From Hemicordylus capensis (lineage: Eukaryota > Chordata > Lepidosauria > Squamata > Cordylidae), in NCBI RefSeq assembly GCF_027244095.1, contig NC_069662.1, forward strand, positions 9,574,501 to 9,638,500: 64,000 nt of DNA, read 5' to 3'. The translations under genes and the position numbers were made by a program. A model generated the notes under the pieces. The model did no database searches and was not told the DNA's origin. It was given only the letters and a program-made list of their open reading frames with translations. Shown here piece after piece: positions 56,301 to 63,400 of this stretch (position 1 is its first letter; every line of letters starts with the position of its first letter).

Positions 56301-56468
56301 TAAACAGACAGAAAGGAAAGGAAGACACATGTAGCCTAGCTTAGAATTATACCCAGATTCCTCATTCCTCTTTTCAGCTGCCGCCTCTTTCTTTCAGGCA
56401 AAGTTTTCTGGAAGTTTGAACATGGCCATCAGTGGAAGACATATATCTGCAAATACTTTCTGGAGTGA
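44138..56468 (+). CDS. C-type lectin-like receptor or secreted protein (up to 7 exons)
   Basis: Exons 46301-46366, 48947-49012, 49900-50006, 52727-52849, 54047-54164 and 56398-56468 join in frame; a tentative first exon at 44138-44300 also fits and gives 237 aa. The model is a cytoplasmic end, a hydrophobic segment (WCAGLMTIALVTTGSIV), a short acidic stem, and one C-type lectin domain (about residues 99-237). CTLD marks are CDNHWFQYKDACF, AEKNCKEEYDAHLASVHSQE, WLGAW and WKTYICKY. The C1-C4 cysteine pair (C137, C232) is present, but both cysteines of the C2-C3 pair are missing (HHILVEK and GHQW instead of a Cys in each). There is no EPN/QPD or WND calcium site, so sugar binding is doubtful. 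An N-glycosylation site lies at DNSTW. If translation began in exon 46301, the same hydrophobic segment would be a signal peptide and the product secreted. The family is recognised; the exact orthologue is not. Confidence 0.8.
44301..44806. other. No recognised element
   Basis: Spacer after the tentative exon; nothing identified. Confidence 0.4.
44807..45535 (+). mobile_element. Cluster of tRNA-derived SINE copies
   Basis: 44808-45020 is full length (GTGGTGTAGTGGTTAGAGTG, GGAGTTCAAATCCCCACTCA). 45180-45330 and 45345-45535 are diverged partial copies. Confidence 0.7.
45536..45772. other. A/T-rich spacer with short inverted repeats
   Basis: 45536-45620 has repeated AAAAAGGAATATTCCTT-type blocks. 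The rest is unidentified. Confidence 0.5.
45773..46288 (-). mobile_element. Solo LTR, Ty1/copia type (fossil)
   Basis: It begins TGTTGGGAAT and ends ATTCCCTACA, short inverted ends like those of the LTR at 7771-8235. Internal landmarks are shared in order (a TTTATTAAGG/TTTATTGGTG block followed by ATAGGAAAG). No internal coding region adjoins it. No clear target duplication, so it is old or edge-eroded. Confidence 0.6.
46301..46366 (+). CDS. Lectin-like gene, hydrophobic exon
   Basis: Encodes MTAWCAGLMTIALVTTGSIV, a transmembrane anchor or signal peptide. Acceptor TTCCTTTCAG, donor GTAAGA; phase 1 at both ends, as usual for this exon in type II lectins. The acceptor AG is 12 bases past the end of the LTR. 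Confidence 0.65.
46367..46769. other. Intron with diverged tRNA-like SINE pieces
   Basis: 46490-46610 has tRNA-like A/B-box phrases (GTAGCTGAAAGACTGAGC, CCAGTTCAGATCT). Nothing else is recognised. Confidence 0.35.
46770..47137 (-). mobile_element. CR1 LINE 3' end, antisense
   Basis: ACATAAGAACAGCCCTGCTG, CATCTAGTCCAGCATCCTGT, and minus-strand LWKSLPQHVVTANNLDGFKR, the usual CR1 ORF end. Confidence 0.88.
47250..47578 (-). mobile_element. 5S-rRNA-headed SINE, antisense
   Basis: AGCCTTATACTGAGTCAGAC, GACTGGCAGCAGCTTCTCCA, CCCATTCAAATGCAACCAGG. Confidence 0.85.
47665..47930 (-). mobile_element. CR1 LINE 3' end, antisense
   Basis: ATAAGAGCAGCTCTACTGAA, GTGGCCCACCAGGTGCCTCT, CTCTCTCCTGCTGTTGCTCC. 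Confidence 0.8.
48015..48328 (-). mobile_element. 5S-rRNA-headed SINE, antisense
   Basis: TAGGAACATAGGAAGCTGCC, GACTGGCAGTGGCTTCTCCA, TTCGCTAAGGGGACAAGCCA. Confidence 0.88.
48947..49012 (+). CDS. Lectin-like gene, stem exon
   Basis: Encodes PKQSLQRIPRDDDSGEASTT. Phase 1 in and out, donor GTCAGT. Short and acidic; no cysteine. Confidence 0.65.
49013..49734. other. Intron, nothing recognised
   Basis: No exon or known repeat seen apart from short simple stretches. Confidence 0.4.
49735..49848 (-). mobile_element. 5S-type SINE tail fragment, antisense
   Basis: CTTATACTGACTCAGACCCT, CACAGACTGGCAGTGGCTTC. The head is missing. Confidence 0.7.
49900..50006 (+). CDS. Lectin-like gene, CTLD exon 1
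   Basis: Encodes ANLCPCTQGCCDNHWFQYKD, ACFLPVSQPQIWRQAE. Typical opening of a long-form CTLD. Four extra cysteines precede the fold. Donor GTAATG, phase 0. Confidence 0.88.
50019..50056. repeat. (TG)n microsatellite
   Basis: About 18 TG repeats ending in GCGCGC, 13 bases past the exon. Confidence 0.9.
50225..50425 (-). mobile_element. CR1/L3-type 3' end, antisense, diverged
   Basis: ATGCAAGATCAGACCAAAAG, CTCTCCTGCTCTTGCTCCCC, GCCTCTGAACATGGAGGTTC. Confidence 0.55.
50567..50864 (-). mobile_element. 5S-rRNA-headed SINE, antisense
   Basis: AATATAGGAAGCTGCCATCT, GACTGGCAGCAGCTCATCCA, AGTGCTCACAAATGTCACCT. Confidence 0.82.
51283..51517 (-). mobile_element. tRNA-derived SINE, antisense
   Basis: (ATT)n, TACATTTATATCCCGCTCTC, CATGGCTGAATGGAGATTTG, CTCTAACCACTACACCACGC. 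Confidence 0.88.
51965..52410 (+). mobile_element. 5S-rRNA-headed SINE, interrupted by a fold-back MITE
   Basis: TCTAAGCAGGTTCTGCCCTG, TTTGCATTTGAATGGGAGAC, then after the MITE GATGGGGCCACTCTGGGAAG and GACCAATGGTCTGACTCGGT. Confidence 0.85.
52064..52193. mobile_element. hAT-like fold-back MITE
   Basis: TAGGGGCCCCCAACCTGCGG and CCGCAGGTTGGGGACCCCTG with target repeats CTGTAAGA and CTGCAAGA. Confidence 0.8.
52727..52849 (+). CDS. Lectin-like gene, CTLD exon 2
   Basis: Encodes KNCKEEYDAHLASVHSQEEN, NFIFYLMGQQEEYWLGAWRT and E. Holds the first helix Cys and the WLG form of the WIGL motif. Phase 0 at both ends. Confidence 0.92.
52850..53786. other. Intron with one arm of a 256-bp inverted repeat
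   Basis: 52938-53195 is an inverted copy of 58037-58585. The rest is unidentified. Confidence 0.5.
53787..53919. mobile_element. hAT-like fold-back MITE
   Basis: CAGGGCTGCTCAAATATGAC...GTTGAGTAACCCCG around CCCAGCATCCCCAGCCACAG; flanks TACTGTAT and CTCTGTAT. Confidence 0.65.
54047..54164 (+). CDS. Lectin-like gene, CTLD exon 3
   Basis: Encodes GPSSDWRWTDNSTWQYEAFR, PNVQPQYMQHHILVEKSHR. W.WTDNS.W.Y.. is the usual strand after WIGL. A Cys is expected before VE(K/L) but Leu is found. Confidence 0.9.
54410..54482 (-). mobile_element. CR1 3' tip, antisense
   Basis: ACATAAGAACATCCCTACTG, GGCCCATCCAATCCAGCATC. Confidence 0.7.
54483..56397. other. Long intron: L2 tip, 20-bp repeats, one decayed MITE
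   Basis: 54820-54890 is a short antisense L2 end. 54888-54945 holds three units of GTGAGCATGCTTCCATGC(A/G). 55690-55800 is a decayed fold-back MITE (CGCCCATCATCCCCAGACAC). No further exon is found. Confidence 0.5.
56398..56468 (+). CDS. Lectin-like gene, last exon
   Basis: Encodes KVFWKFEHGHQWKTYICKYF, LE and TGA. YICKY is the normal CTLD end with the last Cys. The preceding W.(D)..C Cys is absent. Confidence 0.9.
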
Positions 56469-57494
56469 GGAGGATGGAAAGCACCTTCTGGAGCTAAGAA
56501 GTCACCGCGTAGCTTGGCTTGACAATTGTTATTCTGGCCACTGAAACTGTTCTAGCGATTGTAGGAGTCTAAATGGCTTCTCCCCCCCCCACCCCCGGTG
56601 ATAGTAGAGTAGGAAACTTTTAAGTTGCAAAGACTAAAGAAAGATGCTTTGAGCCTGGTGCAATCCCTCCCTCGCATTCTGCAGTGGTACATTCTAGGGA
56701 GGGCTGTACCATGTGTCCTCTCTAAATGTTTGGATTAGTTTTAAGGATGAGTGGCTATTAGAATATGAGATTGTCCAGGAAATGAAATTCCAAAATCACT
56801 GATAGATACATATATTTTTCATTGGCAAAAAAGGCTGAAAATACAAATGTATAAAATCACTAAATCACTAGAGTTTGATTTGGAGCAAATATTAAAAATA
56901 TTTGATTTTCAAAAGCTTTGTTTATTTTATGGCAGGTGAACACCAGACGAGCTCAAGCTGGGTCCCTAGAATTTGAGCCCAATATGCTTCCTCAGCCCCG
57001 CCTCCTACCCCATCAACTGAAAATGCCCTCTAAATTCAAATATATAACACAGATTTTTGCAGATGGCTTCTACAACTCATCTTTCAGATTACACTTGTAA
57101 TTTGCTAAGTGCTTTATAGTTTGCATTACATTCACCCTTACAATCAATGGTGCTCTTTGGATTGGACTTCCAGGCGGAGATGCATCAGAAGTGCAGCACC
57201 ATTGCAGGAAAGATTGCACTTCATCAGGCCAGACTTGGAGACGGGATCGGGGCTGAGCCCTAGTGGGCAGTGGCCATTAGGTGGCTTAAGGCTAGAATCC
57301 GGGACCAAGAGAGCCAAGCAATCCAGTAGGGCTCAGGGGACACAACTGGCAGCCAAAGGTCAGGAACGCACTAGAAATCAAGCCAAGCAGACAGATCAAG
57401 AAGATAAGCAAGAACAGCCACTTCCGCAGCAAAGAGACCCTCAAAGGGAGGCAAGCTCTGATTCAGAGTTTCTTATACTCTTCTGCCTGCAGGG
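56469..57494. other. Likely 3' UTR and downstream spacer
   Basis: A possible ATTAAA signal is near 56889. 57160-57480 loosely resembles 35780-36120 and may be an unclassified repeat. Confidence 0.4.
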
Positions 57495-57760
57495 AAGCCA
57501 ATAATTTATTTATTTATCATTTTTATACCGCCTGATGTGTACATCTCTAGGCGGTGTACACATTTCAGTATTAACAATCACAGATTAAAATACATAAAAA
57601 CACACATACAAAAAATAAAACAAATTATTACAATCCTTAAAATGAATTCTAACGAAAAGCTTGCGAGAACAGGAGAGTCTTGAGGGTCTTCCTGAAAACA
57701 ACTAGAGAAGGAGATGCTCTTATTTCAGCAGGGAGAAAATTCCAAAGCCTTTCTGGGAGG
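57495..57760 (-). mobile_element. L2 LINE 3' end, antisense
   Basis: TTTTTATACCGCCTGATGTG, CATCTCTAGGCGGTGTACAC, CTTGAGGGTCTTCCTGAAAA; the same kind of copy as at 25405. Confidence 0.82.
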
Positions 57761-58036
57761 GACCAGCATAGGATCTAGAGTTCTGAAACCTGGGGCCAGG
57801 GTATGCAGAACGTCAGCCTGAGGGGAAAGGGAGGCTTGTCCCTGACCCTTTGCTCTGTTTGGGGAAGCAAATGCAACATCCAAAGCAAGCCCCTCCAGGC
57901 TCTCGTGACCACCAGTTTGGAGACAGCCAAACCGTGTGGCCCCATGCTTCATATGAACCCACAGCAAGGCGGATATTTACCTGAACCCACAGTCTCCCAG
58001 AACCAAGTCTCTTTCACCGCTATCATTAGCTACTCA

Positions 58037-58585
58037 CAGGTGTGGTGTTTTTGGTTAACCCATTCCTTGATCCGGGCCAGCTTTTGAATGGGGCTTTAGT
58101 TATATGTACTCCAGTTCTAGAGTAGAAGCAGGGCTAACAAAGAGCCCGCAGCAAGAGCACGGAAAAGCAGTCTGCACTTGCCTCTCTGTAGAGAATATTA
58201 TTTATTTATTTATTTATTTATTTATTCATTCATTCATTCATTCAATTTTTATACCACCCTTCCAAGCTGGCTCAGGGCGGTTTACAATTAAAAAACAGAA
58301 ATCATTAATAACAATTAAAATAGAAATACAAATATAAACATCAAATTTAAAAACATCTTAAAAAACAATTAAACTATCAAAACAATTAAAACCCTGAAAA
58401 CCAGGTTAAGAGTAAAACAATTAAAACTAAATTAAAAACCCTGAAAGGCCAGGCCAAACCGATAGGTTTTAAGGGCTCTCTTGAAGGACAGCAAAGAAAT
58501 CTATTTCATTCAACTACCAATATTCCTGATTCCACTCCACTGCCTTGTCCTTACATGCCACAACTCTTTCCCTTGGATTCTTCAA
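58037..58585. repeat. Second arm of a 256-bp inverted repeat, split by L2
   Basis: 58037-58198 is the complement of 53030-53195, and 58490-58585 that of 52938-53020. An antisense L2 end with (ATTT)n and (ATTC)n lies between (58199-58490). Confidence 0.7.
58199..58490 (-). mobile_element. L2 LINE 3' end, antisense
   Basis: CAATTTTTATACCACCCTTC, CTGGCTCAGGGCGGTTTACA, then A-rich TTAAAA sequence. Confidence 0.82.
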
Positions 58586-58625
58586 CAGGCCAGTTTGAGA
58601 AATATCCAAAGATCAATCTCAAGCT

Positions 58626-58699
58626 GCTCAGTTAGCTCAGCTGGTGAAAGCACGGTGCTAATAATGCCAAGGCTGAAGATTCAATCTTTGTATACGCCA
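58626..58699 (+). pseudogene. tRNA-Ile (AAT) pseudogene
   Basis: Reads TTAGCTCAGCTGGTGAAAGC, then GGTGCTAATAATGCCAAGG with anticodon AAT, then a degraded T arm (GATTCAATC). Order and length (74) match tRNA-Ile(AAT). The acceptor stem no longer pairs, so it should be inactive. Confidence 0.75.
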
Positions 58700-58934
58700 C
58701 AATGCCTGGGTTTACTTGACTAGGTTTCCCCCCAGTTCTTTGATGTTAGAAATGGCGGTGCGTGCATGTGCGTGCGGTGCGGCGGCGGCGGGGGGGTGGC
58801 AGTTTGTCATAAATCCAGAGTCCTGTTCCTTCTGGGTCAATATAAGTATAACCTGCATTTCACCTATATTTTTAAGGAGGGTTGTCATAAATTTAGAGTC
58901 ATCTTCTCTTTAGGTAACTACGGTAGCTCTTCCT

Positions 58935-59217
58935 CAGGGATGGGCCCATATATCGCTCAGTATCTGCTTTGCATGCAGGTCAATCCCTGGTGTGGCTCAA
59001 TCTCTGGCATCTTCAGACAGGCCTGGGGAGAGACTCCGACCTGAAGCCTTGGTGCTGTTTGCGTGCAGAAGTTCCCTCTCTGGCAGCATCCCCAAGAGAG
59101 GGCCGAGAGAGACTTCTACCTGCAACCTTGGAGAAGCCGCTGCCAGTCAGTGTAGGCAATACTGAGCTAGATGGACCAAGGGTCTGACTCAGTATACGGC
59201 AGCATCTTATGTTTTTG
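58935..59217 (+). mobile_element. tRNA-Ala-headed SINE with the 5S-SINE body and tail
   Basis: The head resembles tRNA-Ala(TGC) (TATCTGCTTTGCATGCAGGT, CAATCCCTGG). The body and tail (CTTGGAGAAGCCGCTGCCAG, GCTAGATGGACCAAGGGTCT) are those of the 5S-headed SINEs. Confidence 0.75.
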
Positions 59218-59275
59218 TTTTTAACCATCTGAGTATTCTCTTCCTTCTCCCGATCCATTTCTGCTCCAGAGCAGG

Positions 59276-60189
59276 TTAAATATTGGAGCCCTTCCCCCTT
59301 CCCATGAGGTGTTCGCGGGTATTGAGGTCCGGGCGTAACAGCAGGATGTAGCACTTGGGGAGGCACATCCCGCTCAGCAAGGCCGCGGTGGAGCCCAGGA
59401 CGGCCAAGGCCTCCGCGGTGGCCGCGTGGTGGCCTCCCGTCGTGAGGTAGGCCGGGACAAACGCCAGCCAGACCCCGAGGCAGCCCAGGAGGCTGAAACA
59501 GATGAGCCAGGCCTCGTTGAAGGCGTCGGGGAGGTTTCGCGCCCAGAAGGCCCCGGTGAAGGCGAGTCCTGCCAGAAGGCAGAGATACGCCAGCAAGCTC
59601 CAGAACGCCACCTGGGAGCCTTCGTCGCACACCAGGCTGATGGCGTGGGGGACGGAGCGGGTGTCTCTCTTGAGGGAAGGCGGGCTGGCCGCTAGCCACG
59701 CCGCGCACAGCAGGAACTGAGGGAGGCAGCCCAGCAGGACCATGGCCCGGGGCGTCCGGGGGTCAAGCCAGAGTCTCGCGTAGCTGCCCGGCCTGGTGGC
59801 CTGGAAAGCGGCCACCACCACCAGCGTCTTGGCCAGGAGGCAGGAGAGGCAGAGGGCAAAGATCAGCCCAAAGGCCGCCTGGCGCAGGAAGCAGGTGCCG
59901 CGCGTGGGCCGGCCGAGGAAGAGGAGGCAGCCGAGGAAGCTGAGCGCCAGCCCCGCCAGCAGCAGGTAGCTGAGCTCGCGGCTATTGGCCCGCACCAGCG
60001 GAGTCTCCCGGTGGGTGATGAAGAGGGCGAGGATCAAGACGGGGAGAAGGGAGCTGCACACAGAGACGCTGGCCAGGCCGGCTCCGAGGGGCTCACGGAA
60101 GGAGAGGAAGAGCTCCCGTTTGGGTCTGCACCGCGTCTGCCCTTCGTTGGGCCACTGGTCTTCCGGGCACCTCGAGCAGGAGGATGAGT
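59276..60189 (-). CDS. Family C GPCR, last exon (7TM)
   Basis: Begins at the acceptor TTGGCTTGTAG, in phase with the preceding exon (G|AC = Asp). Encodes [17 protein letters not shown], then [11 protein letters not shown] and seven helices to [16 protein letters not shown] and a stop. It is very GC-rich compared with the rest of the window. Confidence 0.92.
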
Positions 60190-60391
60190 CTACAAGCCAA
60201 GGCAGAGAAGGTGAGCCATCTCACAATCAGCAGACCGGCCATCCCAAGACAGAGGAGGACACAACGGTCTTCTGGGAGCAAGCCTGAATGGTCCCCATTG
60301 CTAAGCAGGGTCCACCCTAGTTTGTAGTTGGATGGGTGACTACATGGGAGTGCTGTCTGCTGTGAGATCTTTGCCATAGGGCATGGGCTGA

Positions 60392-60436
<45 letters not shown>

Positions 60437-63400
60437 TATTACTATTTTATTTTGTAGCCCAATCTTCCTCCAAGGAGCCCAGAGCGGTGTTCTACATACT
60501 GAAGTTTCTCCTCACAACAACCCTGTGAAGTAGGTTAAGCTGAGAGAGAAGTGACTGGCCCAGAGTCACCCAGCAAGTCTCATGGCTGAATGGGGATTTG
60601 AACTCGGGTCTCCCCGGTCCTAGTCCATTATTCTAACCACTACACCACATTGATCTCACAAGAGCTGTAGCTCCATGGCAGAGCCTCTCTTTGCATGCAG
60701 AAAGTACTAGGTTCACCCCCTGGCAGTATAGGAACATGGGAAGAGAAGCTGCCATCTACTGAGTCAGACCCTTGGTCCATCTCACTCAGTATTGTCTACA
60801 CCAGGATTCTGGGTCCCCAGATGTTATTGTACTTCAGCTCCCATAATTCCCAGCCCCAGTGGCCTTAGGTTGGGGATTATGGGAGTTGAAGTCCAAAAAC
60901 ATCTGGGGACCCAACATTGAGAATCCCTGGTCTACACAGACTGGCAGTGGCTTCTCCAAGCTTGCAGGCAGGAGTTCCTCCCAGCCCTATCCTGGAGATG
61001 CCAGAGAAGGAATTTGGGACCTTCTGCAAGCATCTCTAGGTATGGCTAGGAGAGACCCCTGCCTGAAACCTTGGAGAGCTGCTGCCAGTCAGTGTGAACC
61101 ATACTGAGCTCAATGGACCCATGGTCTGATTCAGTATAAAGCAGCTTCCTCTGTTCCCAACTTCCACTCCATCTCTGCCCATTCCACATCCCACTCAAAT
61201 TAATCCTAGCTTCATCTTCAATCTGTTCTCTATTGGGCTCTGCCCTACAAACCCATTTCTGTGCTGAAGAGCAGTATATAAAAATCTGTTGTCGTCGTAG
61301 TAAAGGATGTGAAACATGGGTTCTCAACCTTGTGTCCCCCAGATGTTGTTGGACTACAGCTCCCAGGGACAGTTGCTCCTCCAGCCCTGCTAGATATAAG
61401 ACAGCCACCTCCACCACTTTAAAAGGGGTCTTTTTTCTTTTCTTAGCAGACGTATAGATATACCCAGAGAGAAAATGCTAGAGTGCCCGCTCACCAGTCT
61501 GGTTTGAAATTTCTCCCTTTGCACATGGGACGCAGTCAAAACAGCAAGTAGACTTCTCTGGGTGGTGATGGGATCTGTGGTAGCCCAGGAGGCAGCTTGG
61601 TGAGCACACAGAGACAGGGATCTAGGCAGAAAAGAAAGGTTCATCAGATGACTGGCAATGTTGCCTCTAATAGGGACTCCCAGATGTTGTTCACTATAAC
61701 TCCCAGCATCCCAAGCTGCAGTGGCCTTTGGCAGGGGATGATGGGAATTGTAATCAACAACATCTGGGAATTCCTGTTAGAGGGAACACTGGTGACTGGT
61801 ATTTCTTCTTAAAATTTCAACAAGTTACTTGTTAACAGCATATCTGTGAAACCATATATATGCTACCACTGCACCTAAATACCAGGAAAAGTTCCTGGCT
61901 TTGCATCTGGTCTTGGCAGATTGCTAGGCTTGTTCACATGACCCCAAACAAGGTCATCGTAGTAGTAGTAAAGGATATAAAACAGGGGTTCTCAACCTTA
62001 GGTCCCTCTTGCTGGCTGGCTAGCCGGCGGGCCCACTGCTTCCTCCAACCAGCTAGCCGGTCCGCCGCTTCCTCCCACCCACTGGCTGGCCATGCCTTCT
62101 CTCACCGGCTGGCTGGCAGGCCCACCACTTCCTCTGGCCCACCACTTCCTCCTGCCGCCTGGCCACACTCCTCCTCCAGCCCACCTCCAGCCACCATGAC
62201 TGTTTTCTCCCCCGTCCCTGTCACTAACCCGCCGGCAGCTGCCCGCAAACTCCCGCGAGAGCTGCCACGCATGAGCTTAGCAACGGGTACGTTTAAGAGA
62301 ATAATATATAAAGCTATTTTTAAAAGCCAAAATACCCTGTTTCCCCAAAAGTAAGACCTACCCCGAAAGTAAGACCTAGCAGTAATTTCTGATGTACCGC
62401 TAATTGCCCTAGTGCATTTTGGGGGGCTAAAATTAATATAAGACACTGTCTTATTTTTGGGGAAACACGGTAACAGCAGTAAGATATCCATAAAGGAAAG
62501 ACTAAGAAAGACACCAAGCAAGCAACAAAAATCAACTGAGCAGGACAAAGAAACCGATGACTGCATAACATCCCGTTGCCTTCTCACCGCAGTGCTCCCT
62601 CCAGTCCACACGATGGCGCTGTCATTGAGTGTCAGTTCGTCATTTTGGGAGAAGCCAAATGCGATTCTTCCTACCAGTGTGATGTTGGGGAGGCGTGTGT
62701 TGAGGACATCGAAGAGGGCGGCAGGAGGGTCTCCATCTTCATCAAAGGAAATGTCCTCGCCCACCTTGTTCCTGAAACGGACTGTCTTCAAGTATTGAAG
62801 GAACTGCGAATGGGTGGGTGGGTGCGGGTGGGGTGGGGGAGAGACATTAATTGTGTGCTGTACAAAAATGTGAGGGATAAGTTAAAGGGGGAGGGCGCAA
62901 CTTGGAGCACACCATTATTTATTTATTTAATTTATTTAACATATTTTTATACCGCCCGAATCTTGCATCTCTTAATCTTACAATTAAAATCATTTAAAGC
63001 ATCAATTAAACAACTGAAATCATTTAAACATTAAAATCAATAATGTTAAAATCATTTAGAACCGACATTAAAAATTTAAACTCTAAATCTATTTAAAGGC
63101 CAGGGTGAATAAATGCGTCTTCGGTGCCTTTTAGAGAAATTGCCAGAGATAGGGAGGTTCTTATTCTGCACTAACCAATGGTGGACCCCAACTAACTAAG
63201 CAAAGAGGCACCTTTTCAAGTAGTGATCCTCTTATATTTAGCAGGGGGAGAGCTATTGGCCTTATCCAGCCCCAGCACAGCATCCCTCCAGTGGCTGCTG
63301 TTGGGGTCTACCTTATGTTTCTTTTTAGACTGTGAGCCCTTTGGGGACAGGGAGCCATTTTGTTTATTTATTTATATCTATGTAAACCACTTTGGGAACT

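Noticed and set aside
59013-59708. 231-codon minus-strand frame rich in R, G and P
   Set aside because: It overlaps the GPCR exon in another frame; the family C GPCR frame explains the sequence.
60265-60382. Functional 5S rRNA gene
   Set aside because: Only the second half of 5S is recognisable, with many changes and no terminator T-run; it behaves as a SINE head.
62102-62570. Extension of the GPCR exon frame past 62588
   Set aside because: A GT donor and the phase-matched next exon show that the exon stops at 62588; the extension enters a MITE and repeats.
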